DNA from: Symbiodinium microadriaticum
Lineage: Eukaryota; Sar; Dinophyceae; Suessiales; Symbiodiniaceae
Assembly (NCBI GenBank): GCA_001939145.1
Contig: LSRX01001330.1
Span: forward strand, 63,340 to 127,339
DNA length: 64,000 bases
Direction: 5' to 3'
Under the pieces are notes generated by a model. It was not told where the DNA came from, did not search any database, and saw only the letters and a program-made list of their open reading frames with translations. Below are positions 20,419-30,651 of this stretch, in pieces (the stretch's first letter is position 1; the number at the start of each line of letters is the position of its first letter). The position numbers were made by a program, and so were the translations under genes.

Positions 20419-21265
20419 ACTGGGACCCCACTTCGACCCCAAGACACCGGCAACAAACCGCACATATTAGCACCTGGGACGCCGTTTCGAGCCCAAGACA
20501 CCGGCAACAAATCGCACATTTAAGAACAGCGACCTAGCTTCGAACCCAAGGCACCGGCAACATCGCTCCATTTCGAGCTCAAGACACGGGCAACAAATCG
20601 ACCATCTAAGCATTGGGACCCCTTTTCGAGACCAAACACCGGCAACAAAAATCGTACATCTTCGCACAGGGACCCCACTTCGAGCCCAAGACACCGCAAC
20701 AAATCGTACATCTTAGCACTGCGACGCCACATTGCGCCCAAGACACCGGGAACAAATCGTGCATTTAAGAACAGCGACCCCACTTCGAGCCCAAAGCACC
20801 GGCAACAAAACTCATACATCTTGGCACTGGGCACCCACGTCGACCCCAAGACACCGGCATCAAACCGTACATATTATCACCTGGGACGCCGTTTCGAGCC
20901 CAAGACACCGGCAACAAATCGTACATTTAAGAACAGCGACCCCACATTGAGCCCAAGACACCGGCAACAAAGCGTACATTTAAGAACAGCGACCCCACCT
21001 CGAGCCCAAAGCACCGGCAACAAAACTCATACATCTTAGCACTGGGACCTCATTTCGAGCCCACGACACCGGCAACAAATGCATCTCAGCACTGGGACCC
21101 CACTTTGAGCACAAAACACCGGCAACAAATCGTACATCTAAGCATTTGGACCCCACTTCGAGCCCAAGGTACCGGCAACAAATCGTACCTCTTAGCAGTG
21201 GGACCCCCTCTGAGCCCAGGGTACCGGCAACAAATCGTACATCTTAGCAATAGGACCTGGGCTAT
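20419..21265. repeat. 54-bp minisatellite, about 16 copies
   Basis: The tandem unit of 50-56 bp has the conserved core TTCGAGCCCAAGACACCGGC then AACAAATCGTACAT, followed by a more variable CTTAGCACTGGGACCCCAC. Two unit types alternate in the variable part (ATCTTAGCACTGGGACC and ATTTAAGAACAGCGACC). The array keeps several overlapping frames open on both strands, which is a product of the repeat. Confidence 0.85.
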
Positions 21266-21943
21266 ACCCAGGCCGCAACGAACTACAAGCGGCAACAACT
21301 ATGAATGTCTTATGCCATGGTGGTCATCATGGTTGCTGCTGGCTTCCACCAGCGGTGGTGAGAATGAAGAGTACGTACATGTTTGACTAAAGAAAGCGAC
21401 CCGTTGCGACGACCATCTTCGATGCTTTCTAGCACGTAAACCCCGCAATGCCGCCGAGGCATCCTCTGCTTTAGCGGTCCGGGTGGCGCTGGCGTGCTGC
21501 TGCGTTTTCCGCGGCAGCCCCGATGCACCACGATGCTGCCATGATGGTCGGGCATAGGAGTCAGTGTCAAAATTACTTGTTCATGCTGCTCATGCTTTTG
21601 AACCAGCGCGTCACCTATCGTTTTCCGAAGAATTCGCCTAGGCACTTGCAGGGACCAAAGTATGAGTAACCCTATCGTTTCAGCGCGTCCCCTATCGATC
21701 TTGGGGGTTCTGGCTCAACAACTACCCTCTCGGAAGCGTCAGCGAAGTGACAGCGACAGACATCCGTGCTCTTTCGCGCAGTGCTCCACAAACCCTTCTG
21801 GAATGCTCTCAATTAACCGTTGTAGAACCCTGTATGGTATCCCAAACACGAGACAATAACCAACAAGTTGGGACAATGTCAACGGGAAAGGCCCAAAAGC
21901 AGGTCTCTCACAGAAGTTCGCAGACAACACAACCTTTCCGTCG
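21266..21943. other. Gene-free interval
   Basis: Unique-looking DNA with overlapping short frames on both strands (for example 21310-21645 minus), none recognisable. Confidence 0.4.
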
Positions 21944-22029
21944 CCATAGGCCCCTAAGTAGCTCTTTTTGGGGATTACCTTATAGGATTCTAAATATGAG
22001 CCATAAAGGAACTACTTAGGGGCCTATGG
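21944..22029. mobile_element. Foldback element, family F9 (perfect arms)
   Basis: The 18-bp arm CCATAGGCCCCTAAGTAG is matched exactly by its inverse at 22012-22029. Length 86 bp. The core includes TTATAGGATTCTAAATATGA. Perfect arms suggest it is young or under selection to pair. Confidence 0.7.
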
Positions 22030-23734
22030 GTAGACTCTAAGCTACCGCCTAAGTCTCCCAGTCCAGGAAGTCCCAGGGGAGGAGTTCTGCGAGAGCAAAG
22101 TGGGTAACCTATATTACCACCATTATAATATCCATAATATACTACCATTATATCCAGCTAAACGCCACGATGCCAAAGAAAAGAAGGAAGGGAACCGAAT
22201 GAGCGGAAAGGAACCAGAAAGAGAAAAGAAACCCTAGGCCCTAGACCCCGAAGTCAAAGAAGACCCGAGTGGTCCCAGCCCAAAATCAACAGCCCAGGCC
22301 AGCCCCCAGCCCGCCCAGCCCAAAATCAAAAATGGAAAAACAAAAAGCAAAACTTTCGGTCAACTCAAAGCCTATACAATTCTATAAACCCGAACCCTAC
22401 CCTAAACCCTAAACCCGAAAAAACTTCGCAGGAATCGTCCTTGAGGATCCTCTTGTCGCCTTTTACCGCCTCAGGGTCGAGCCCGAACGGCAACTTGGAG
22501 GCCCCAAACCGAATGGAGTAGGACGGTTTAGGGTTTTATGGATTTAGGGTTTAGGGGTTTAGGGGTTTAGGGGTTTAGGGTTTAGGGTTTTATGTTAAGG
22601 GGTTTATGATGAGGGTTGCTTTACGGGCTCTGAGCATAAAACCTTGATACTTGCAATGGGGCCATTGAATAGGGTTTCGGATGAAGTGTATAGGGGGAAT
22701 ACAAGGGGATGCTATTAAACCTCTGTCACACCTCCAAGTATGGCCAGACTTCATTGCTTCTGTCTCCGTACGAGGCTGAGCGCAGGCAGACATTGACGTT
22801 CGGGGCACCAGAATAGAAGCAAGCTGCGTTAAACCTTCAACCCGTAAACACTAAACCCTGCCACTTGCCTAAACTCTTAAAGCCTAAACCCTAAACCAGA
22901 CCGAGGCACGACAAACACCGCCAACTTCGACCGATTGGCCAAAGTCTGCATGTAGGGGTAAAACGACTCGCAAATGCAGTCGCCATCGATGAAGATCTGA
23001 GAGGCTTTCTAAAATTAGGGGTCCCCTTTGTAAGGGCCTGTACAATGAGGATCCCAGTATACATGTTATGTTATTTAGGGTGTCCCATGTTCTCAAACTC
23101 CCGTCTTTGCGCTTGATTGTGCTTGCAGATTGCTCTGGGCTCGATAACCTGGCTTTAGAAAGCTCTCCCAAACCCTAAACCCTAAACTAAACCCTAAACC
23201 CTAAACTGTTCACCCCTGTAGGAACCGGGAGCTTATATCCTAATTAAGGTTATGATTGAGTATACGTGTAGTTACGGTTTAGGGTTGAGGGTTTCATGGT
23301 TGGGTGTTTAGGGTTGAGGGTTTAGGGTTGAGGATTGAGGGTTGAGGGTTTGCGTTTTAGGGTTTGAGAAGTTCCCTTGGCTTGCCCTTTAACACCTCTA
23401 AAAGATACTTGGGGATAAGATCCCCTTAAGCCCAACAAGCGAAAATAACAAATGTCCCAAAGCCCGACCTATGGGGTTAGGGTTTGAGGGTTGAGGGCTG
23501 GGGGGATAGAAAGCTATACTCGGGAACCCTAAGGAAGCGTATCTGAATAGACTCCGCTGCAATGCTGAAATACCCGCTGCCAAGCGATGAAAGGTCAATA
23601 GTCCCCAGGCTGCCAAGCAGGTGTAGAGCCCAAGGACTACCCACAAACCTCCAAACCCCTGAATTCAGAAGTTGGGAAGTAGAAATACGAACAAACACGT
23701 TCTTTAGAGTCGCCCACAAAGCCCAACCTAGACA
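22030..23734. repeat. Gene-free with telomere-like tracts
   Basis: TTTAGGG units lie at about 22526-22590 and 23278-23365 (mixed with TTGAGGG), CCCTAAA units at about 22385-22410 and 23167-23205. A possible F5 relative (TTTCTAAAATTAGGGGTCCC) begins at about 23006. Confidence 0.55.
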
Positions 23735-23945
23735 TCTCTGAACCCCAAACCCTAAACCCCAAACCTTAAACCGAAACTCTAAACCCTAAACCCTAAACCC
23801 CAAAACCGTAAACCCGAAACCCTAAACCCGCCACAAAGCCCCACTCAGACATCCCAAAGCCCCTAAAGCCCTCAACCCATAAACCCGAAACCCCTAAACC
23901 CTAAACCCATAATATGCCCATAAACCCCTAAACCCTAAACCCAGA
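23735..23945 (-). repeat. CCCTAAA tract
   Basis: CCCTAAAC, CCCCAAAC and CCCGAAAC units run almost continuously. Confidence 0.8.
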
Positions 23946-24074
23946 AGCCCCGAGGTTCTTCGCTAACGTCGGTTCAGGCGGCCCGCTGCACGTCGGCCGC
24001 CAGGTGGGCCGCGTTGAAGCGACGGGCCCTGGCCGAGTAGCTTTGGAACGACTCGGCTTCTCGAGGGAGTCAAA

Positions 24075-24970
24075 ATGATGTCGGGTTCAGGTTTTAGGGT
24101 TTAGGGTTTTAGGGTTTTGAGGTTCAGGGTTTAGGGTTCAGGGTTTTAGGGTTCAGGGTTTTCGGGTTTAGGGTTTAGGTTTTAGGGTTTAGAGCTCAGG
24201 GTTTTAAGCTTCGGGGTTTTAGGGTTTAGGGATCAGGGTTTGGGTTTTAGGGTTTAGGGTTCAGGTTTTAGGGTTCAGGGTTTAGGCTTCAGGTTTTAGG
24301 GTTCAAGGTTTAGGGTTTAGGGTTTAGGGTTTTAGGGTTTAGGGTTCAGGGTTTTAGGGTTCAGGGTTTTCGGGTTTAGGGTTTAGGTTTTAGGGTTTAG
24401 AGCTCAGGGTTTTAAGCTTCGGGGTTTTAGGGTTTAGGGATCAGGGTTTGGGTTTTAGGGTTTAGGGTTCAGGTTTTAGGGTTCAGGGTTTAGGCTTCAG
24501 GTTTTAGGGTTCAAGGTTTAGGGTTTAGGGTTTAGGGTTTTAGGGTTTAGGGTTCAGGGTTTTAGGGTTCAGGGTTTTCGGGTTTAGGGTTTAGGTTTTA
24601 GGGTTTAGAGCTCAGGGTTTTAAGCTTCGGGGTTTTAGGGTTTAGGGATCAGGGTTTGGGTTTTAGGGTTTAGGGTTCAGGTTTTAGGGTTCAGGGTTTA
24701 GGCTTCAGGTTTTAGGGTTCAAGGTTTAGGGTTTAGGGTTTAGGGTTTTAGGGTTTAGGGTTCAGGGTTTTAGGGTTCAGGGTTTTCGGGTTTAGGGTTT
24801 AGGTTTTAGGGTTTAGAGCTCAGGGTTTTAAGCTTCGGGGTTCAGGGTTTAGGGTTCAGGGTTTGGGTTTTAGGGTTTAGGGATCAGGGTTTAGGGTTCA
24901 GGGTTTAGGGTTTTGAGGTTCAGGGTTTAGGGTTTAGGGTTTTGAGGTTCAGGGTTTAGGGTTTAGGGTC
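24075..24970 (+). repeat. Long TTTAGGG/TTCAGGG tract
   Basis: Nearly 900 bp of telomere-like heptamers and octamers (TTTAGGG, TTCAGGG, TTTTAGGG, TTTCGGG). It contains the 208-bp higher-order repeat listed separately. Confidence 0.85.
24126..24842 (+). repeat. 208-bp higher-order tandem repeat, about 3.4 copies
   Basis: The landmark AGAGCTCAGGGTTTTAAGCT recurs at 24191, 24399, 24607 and 24815, exactly 208 bp apart. The copies appear identical by eye, including irregular variants such as TTTTCGGG and TTCAAGG. Confidence 0.85.
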
Positions 24971-25089
24971 CCAGGGCCTTACTGGTTCCTTTAAGGGTTT
25001 CGCTTAAAGAGGTCTACAAGGGTGACTGTGCGGGTTTCGCAAAGCCTTCATAGGTGGAATGGGCTTTAACGTGTCCAGGGAATAACATA
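24971..25089. other. Short interval before F8b
   Basis: No gene or repeat was recognised. Confidence 0.4.
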
Positions 25090-25186
25090 GACAACCCAAT
25101 AGCCTCAATCCTCAATACGGATGTACAGGGAATCCCAGCACCATTTGGCCTTAATCCGGCTTCCAACTTATTGGGGTTTACTATAT
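25090..25186. mobile_element. Partial foldback element, family F8, copy b
   Basis: It shares AACCCAATAGCCTCAA, GGAATCCCAGCACCATTTGG-type sequence and TTGGGGTTTACTAT with F8a. The left arm is lost. Confidence 0.5.
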
Positions 25187-26969
25187 AGCCATGCCAGAGA
25201 CTAAAGCGGGATATCATTCATAATCCCTAAACCCTAACCCCTAAACCCCTTAAACCCCCTAAACCCTAAAACCCCTAAACCCTAAACCCTACACTGAAGC
25301 CTCACCCCGGCCTCTGGGAAGGGTTCGCGGAGCTGCCCAGGGTCGCACTAAAGCTGCAACTCCTGACTTCAAGCCGGCGCAGCTCTGCGGAAGCAGAGAT
25401 CAAGCCGTGCTGCGTGTAGTGTGAAGACTATCAAAACATTGGGCTTGAGGTTTATCATAATGTATCAAGCGTGCTTGTCAGGTTTCTACAATGGCGCTGT
25501 GTCAGACTTGTATGCGCTTAACTTGGATGTGCGGATCGCATGGACCCTCTATCTATGTTGATCCAGATAGATGCAGAAGGAGACATTAACAAGATGACTG
25601 CTAGGTGTCAACTGGCAGCAGCGAGATTGATGATGACCGTGCCGATAGGAGATGGCGCTCAACTTGAAAAAAAGGTTGACCTGGGGATATGGTGCTGGCG
25701 AAAGACACGCTGTGAGCTACGCTATCCCCCACCGGAGTGGAGATACTCATAGCCGCCCTCAACCTTGAACCGCCCTCAACCTTGAACCAACGATTGATGC
25801 TTGCGTCTCCAGGTCCTTAGACCCATGATCGTGGACAAAGTGAAACCAGCGGACAGGGGCCAGCGATGCCAAAGCCATGGGCCTGCAGAGACAGCAGGCA
25901 ATGCTTCCACCGAATATAGGGTATTGAAATTAAACCTTAAACCCTAAACCTATTGAAATTAGACTGGAGTTGTTCAGCATATTTTACTACAATCACAATA
26001 AGGAACCCTCGGGAACAATCTATTCTACCTTATGATGTCACAGGGAGGCACCGTCAGGGGCTGAAGCCGCACTTTGTACAAGCTTACATACTGTAAGCCG
26101 TTACCCTAGACCTTAATCCATAAACCTTGAACCCTGAACCCTGAAACCCGAAACGAAAAAAAACTCGCCTCTAAGTGAAAAATGCACGATCCTCGACCTA
26201 CTAGCTCAAATGCCCCCTTGTTGGCCCAAGAGCCTGCTTGTTTATGGATTTGTATCTAGGAACCAGAATGAGGAAGCCTAAAACGGTAGGTTTTTGGGCT
26301 ACAGCCCCCAGACCCTAAACCCTAAACCCAGAGCCGAAGCTTCTTGAGCCGGGGCGGCTTCTTCGCATCAGCCTCGCGTCCTAGCGGGCTTTGGAAAAGC
26401 TGTGTGGTTCCACTGCTTGGGGCCTTCTTAGCGCTTTCGGGCTGAGGGTTTGGGGTCGTCTTCTTAGGGCTTTCGGGGTTGAGGGCTTGGGGTCTTCTTG
26501 GGGCTATGTTCAATGAGGTTTCCGAGGATATCTGGTGGCTTTCTGGGTGGGTGCTGTCGGGAAAGCATTTTTCAAATTGGGTTCCTCACATTCCTCTCAA
26601 CTCTGCTGAAACCTTGCAAATGGTTTGAGTTAGCTAGTAAGCGTGCTCCCTTCCAGTCACTGCAGTATTTATCGTGTTGGCACTGTTAAGGCCGTTATGC
26701 CCCTATCATACAGGCCCGACACAGCCGTCCTAGCAACCGTATTCAAAGCAATCCTGCCGCAACCTCTCGGCAGAAGCATAAACCCGAAACCCCGAAACCC
26801 CGAACCCCTAAACCCCTAAACCCTAAGCTCCTTGCCCCCAAACCTTAAACCCCAAGCCCTAAACCCCACAAACCTCTGAAAAGGGATTCCATCTGAGCGG
26901 AGGCTCGGGGAGTTGGACGCCGCCGGATGACTCCACGCCGGCCGGCGCGGATGGCTTTGGTTGTAGGGT
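25187..26969. other. Gene-poor interval, short telomere-like tracts
   Basis: CCCTAAA units lie at about 25226-25290, 26110-26150 and 26785-26870. 25330-25900 and 26390-26760 are unique-looking. A 70-codon plus frame at 25540-25752 is non-repetitive but unrecognised. A degraded F4-like block may lie at about 25960-26040. Confidence 0.4.
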
Positions 26970-27340
26970 TAAGGGTGTAGGGTTTAGGGTTTAGGGTTTA
27001 CGGTGTAGGGTTAAGGGTGTAGGGTTTAGGGTTTAGGGTTTACGGTGTAGGGTTAAGGGTGTAGGGTTTAGGGTTTAGGGTTTACGGTGTAGGGTTAAGG
27101 GTGTAGGGTTTAGGGTTTAGGGTGTAGGGTTAAGGGTGTAGGGTTTAGGGTTTACGGTGTAGGGTTAAGGGTGTAGGGTTTAGGGTTTAGGGTGTAGGGT
27201 TAAGGGTGTAGGGTTTAGGGTTTAGGGTTTAGGGTGTAGGGGTTAAGGGTGCAGAGTTTAGGGTTTAGGGTTTAGGGTGTAAGGTTAAGGGTTAAGGGTG
27301 TAGGGTTTGGGGTGTGGGGTTTAGGGTTAAGGGTTAACGG
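26970..27340 (+). repeat. 42-bp higher-order telomere-like repeat
   Basis: Six-heptamer units (AAGGGTG TAGGGTT TAGGGTT, then TAGGGTT TACGGTG TAGGGTT) repeat, with some 35-bp copies that lack one heptamer. The TACGGTG and AAGGGTG variants mark the period. Confidence 0.85.
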
Positions 27341-27747
27341 TGTAGGGAGGTAGTGAGAAGACATGAGGATACGAGCTCTAGGTTCGCGCCGCATCGCGGA
27401 CCTCAAGGCCTAATGAAGACGAGGACTTGCAATTCATTGATTAAAAGCCCCAAACCCTAAACTGCCGAAATTTTGTCTGGACAACTAGCTGCACTGTTCC
27501 CGCCATCGCTGATTTCTGCTTCGGTCTATCAGCAGGTCTTGCGACGACCGTCATGACAAGTCTAAAATTTCAAAAAGCCCGCATGCACCAACCTTCTGGG
27601 GATCTATAGCAGGCTTCAGGCCTTTGGGGTTTAGGGTTTGGGCTTGGTTTAGGTTTAGGGTTTAGGGTAGGGGAACTGAGACAGTTTAAGCTAAGGGCCT
27701 CTGCAACGATGCCTCTGCGAGCGATGAATCTCAAGAAAGCCCATGTA
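27341..27747. other. Gene-free interval
   Basis: A short TTTAGGG tract lies at about 27628-27667. Nothing else was recognised. Confidence 0.45.
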
Positions 27748-27839
27748 GGGCCCCCTTAAACAAGGTTCTGGTTTGGGGGGTTCCTTATTATATTTATAGT
27801 AGAATATACCCCAAAACCCTTTTCTATTATTTAGCCCCC
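27748..27839. mobile_element. Foldback element, family F4, copy c
   Basis: GGGCCCCCTTAAACAAGGTT then CTGGTTTGGGG faces the inverse ending TATTATTTAGCCCCC. The core TTCCTTATTATA and TATAGTAGAATATACCCC is in reverse orientation to copy b. Confidence 0.6.
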
Positions 27840-28242
27840 GTATTCTGCGGACTGGGTCTGAACCGGATGTTGGAAACCCGATCCACAGAAACTTTAGCAT
27901 CTTCCCCCAATGTCTCCACAAAAAGGGCCGCAAGCCGTTCACGGTTTGCAGACCCGCTGGATTCGGGAATGACACAGGGCATCTCCCTCCAGACACCTGG
28001 CATGCGTTATAGACTATGCTTGACAAACACCTACTACGTACCTGTAAGTAACTACGCGTGCCGGTGATCTCTTGGATCAAAGTGCATGTGTCGTACAAAA
28101 CACTCACCGAACGATCTGCGCTCATGATGGCTCCGCGGGGTCGCGCCCGAGGCGATGCCGTGCCTCAGATCCCAAAACAGCTTTGCAAAAGCCAGTGAAA
28201 CAAGTGAATCGAACAACTATCATGCATTATTCATGTGGGCAC
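27840..28242. other. Unique interval, possible exon, unassigned
   Basis: Non-repetitive and GC-balanced. CCTGTAAGTAAC at about 28042 would serve as a plus-strand splice donor, but frames are open on both strands (27867-28067 plus; 27691-28125 minus) and none is recognisable. Confidence 0.3.
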
Positions 28243-28331
28243 TTCTCTAATTGAGGGTCCCTTTTCGGATCCCAATATAGCACGGCACCCTCATAAAGAG
28301 GACCCCTAAAAGGGGACCCGAATTTAGACAA
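28243..28331. mobile_element. Foldback element, family F5, copy b
   Basis: TTCTCTAATTGAGGGTCCCT faces AGGGGACCCGAATTTAGACA. Length about 89 bp. Confidence 0.55.
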
Positions 28332-28563
28332 CTGGAGGGATGGTTGCCTCTGCGGCCACTCCTAAACAATCCTGGGCTCTCACCTGAGAAGCTTTATCTT
28401 CTGCGAAAAGCTGTGCCTTCTGGAAACATACAATATGGGGGCCGGAATCTCTAAACTAAGGTTGCCGGGGAGCAATATACTCATACTGTAATTAGATGAA
28501 CGAACTCCCAGGAATACTCCACCGAATATTCCGAACCCTTTGTGCTATGTTTAGTATTTATCT
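28332..28563. other. Gene-free interval
   Basis: No gene or repeat was recognised. Confidence 0.4.
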
Positions 28564-28684
28564 TTATTATTATTAGTAGTAGTCGTCGTCGTAGTGGTAG
28601 TGGTAGTGGTATCGGTAGTGGTAGTGGTACTGGCACTGGTAGTGGTAGCGTTAGTGGTAGTGAAGGCAATAGTAGCAGTAGTAA
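28564..28684. repeat. Microsatellite (GTAGTG)n and relatives
   Basis: TTATTATTAG, GTCGTC and GGTAGTGGTAGTGG runs, with frames open on both strands as a product of the repeat. Confidence 0.8.
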
Positions 28685-28988
28685 TGCGCTCCAGGCCTGC
28701 GCTGCTATCGCAGGGCTCGCTTCCTTCCCATCCTTCGGCGCTGAATCAGTTCATCGGACAGATGAGCATGGTTGGTGTGGTTTACGGTTTAGGGTTTAAG
28801 TTTAGGGTGTAGGGGGCTACTTCCTGGCTCTAATCCTAGGTGCCCGCTTTCCTGTCACGTGAAAGACGCAAAAAAGTTTTGTCCTTTCACCCTTTGAGGC
28901 AATGCTATCATACCGGAGGGCCATGATGCGCAGGCCGAGCAGCTCCCGTCCCCAGTATTAAGCCATTGTAATGTCCCAGTGGGTGAAT

Positions 28989-29141
28989 CCGGTCCTGATA
29001 AAGGGGTTTTGCGATGGTTTCGGGACGTGGGGTCGGACATAGGGGTTTTGCAAACGTTCTTGCGATGCGGTGTGCGCCCCAGAATCCACCAGTTTCGGTC
29101 CTGATAAAAGGGTTTTGCGATGGTTTCGGGGCGTTGGGTGT
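28989..29141. repeat. Direct duplication with 108-bp period
   Basis: A segment of about 45 bp containing GGTCCTGATAAA and GGGTTTTGCGATGGTTTCGG occurs at 28989 and again at 29097, with a partial third copy of GGGGTTTTGCAAACG between. Confidence 0.75.
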
Positions 29142-29158
29142 TGCAAAACCTGCTGGCC

Positions 29159-29505
29159 CGCGTTCCCTTGCCCGGTTCTCAGGTTCCTGTCTGTTTCTTG
29201 CTTTTTCCCTATGCGTGCTGGCCTACGTTCCACTGCGCGGGTTTTTGCGTTCCGCTGCGTTCTTGTCTTTTTTTGGCTTTCCCCCTATGTCTGCTGGACT
29301 ACGTTCCGCTGCCCGGCTTTTAGTTCCGGCGCGTTCCTGCCTTTTTTGGCTTTCCCCCTTGTGTGCCTACGTTCCACTGCCCGGTTCTTACGTTCCGCTT
29401 CCTGTCTCTAGTTGGCCTTCCTCCTATGTGTGCTGGCCTACGTTCCGCTGCCCGGGTGTTTACGTTCCGCTACGTTCCTGTCTCTTGTTGTGGCTGGCCT
29501 ACGTT
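29159..29505. repeat. 60-76 bp minisatellite, about 5 copies
   Basis: Each unit starts CTACGTTCCGCTGCCCGG, continues ACGTTCCGCTGCGTTCCTGT and ends near CCTATGTGTGCTGGC. Unit length varies through small deletions. The plus-strand frame 29014-29586 runs through it with repeated YVPLPG-type motifs. It is translated repeat, though expression cannot be excluded. Confidence 0.8.
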
Positions 29506-30064
29506 AGGGAAGGAGTCACCTTAGAGACGAGCAGAGAGTTGAGAGATATCAGCGCTGTATGGGCTGCAAGCTGCCAAACGGGATGAGTTGCTATTGTGCT
29601 AGCTGTAGTTTATGTTTGGAAGGCCACGTGAGGGCTAAACGACTATGTAAATGGTAGTTCGCATGCAAGTCTGCGCGGAAGAGCCGGGCAGATAGTCTCG
29701 CGGTAAGGGGGTTATAGTCGGTGGCATGTCGGTGATACCGTTGCTCCTTGTGGCAACAATGATGAAAATAGAGAGGCCCGGAAAATAGACCCAAATGTTA
29801 AGGCGCAGAGAACAAACTCATGTGGGAACCTCCGGAGTAGACGCCGTCACCGGCGGCTAGGTTGATTTCCAGCTTCAATGGTGCCTCTGCTTCATCACGT
29901 GGGCGCAGTTTTTGGGCCTAAAAAGACACAAGAAACGTAGAGAAAGCGGGTGGCCTCCATAGTACCTCCAGTCTTTACGCTGCGCAGACTAAAGTATTGC
30001 AGCTCCCACCAGGAGGAGAAGCCAACACGCGACAAATTCCCAAGGAATTGAGGCCATCCAGCAA
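29506..30064. other. Gene-free interval
   Basis: Unique-looking sequence. No domain was recognised. Confidence 0.35.
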
Positions 30065-30560
30065 TTAGTGCCTGGCTGTAGCTCGGATTGACCCTGTTGG
30101 TGGCTCTCTGATGCTGTCCTTGGAATTAACCCGGGGTGGATGAGGACACCCGAAATGGAGTGCGTCCCCAGGTGGCCAAGGGAAAAAAAAGGTGAGGACA
30201 GAGCCCACTTGAGACGGGAACCGCTTGTCGCCCTGGCAAAGCCAGTCGGGCTTGGAGCCAGACCCATCGCTCAGGTTGACGCGAAGAATGTGAGCGCCAA
30301 AGATAGTAGTATCCTCCACCTGTAGCCGTAGTCGCAAGTTCCGATACTCCTTTATCGTGTTGGCTGCCGCATTGTTCCGCGGCTCCGTGGAGCCATCCTC
30401 TAGTGTCGCCCCTCGGCTATGCAGGTGGAGATGCATGAAATCCACGACCCGGGCAATCGGGCACTGTAGCAGGCCGGCAATCACTGGTGCAGGGAGGCCA
30501 GCTTGCGTTTTCTGCGCACCCACACAAGTGAAAGAGATGCCATGGATCAGCCAGTCTTTG
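30065..30560 (-). CDS. Hypothetical exon or gene fragment
   Basis: A non-repetitive minus-strand frame. The protein-like stretch runs from about 30560 (DNLFKDWLIHGISFTCVGAQ) through VVDFMHLHLHSRGATLEDGS and FGAHILRVNLSDGSG. Towards 30065 the composition becomes proline-rich and less convincing, so the exon may end near 30170. There is no convincing start Met. It lies about 90 bp downstream of the end of the GNAT-like gene on the same strand, so it could be a 3' exon of that gene or of an independent one. No family was recognised. A small GC hairpin (GTCCCCTCCCT facing AGGGAGGGAC, 30573-30600) separates the two. Confidence 0.3.
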
Positions 30561-30651
30561 AATAGGTTGTCCGTCCCCTCCCTCTAGGGCAGGGAGGGAC
30601 CATCATTTGACTGCTGACTGTCTGTCAGCGAGGGGTCAGACGCAGTCTGAG

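Noticed and set aside
20419-21265. CRISPR-like array
   Set aside because: The variable segments between conserved parts are themselves related and not unique spacers; the DNA is eukaryotic; no cas genes.
24075-24970. True chromosome end
   Set aside because: Internal position, heavy sequence variation, flanking non-telomeric DNA, and many oppositely oriented tracts in the window.
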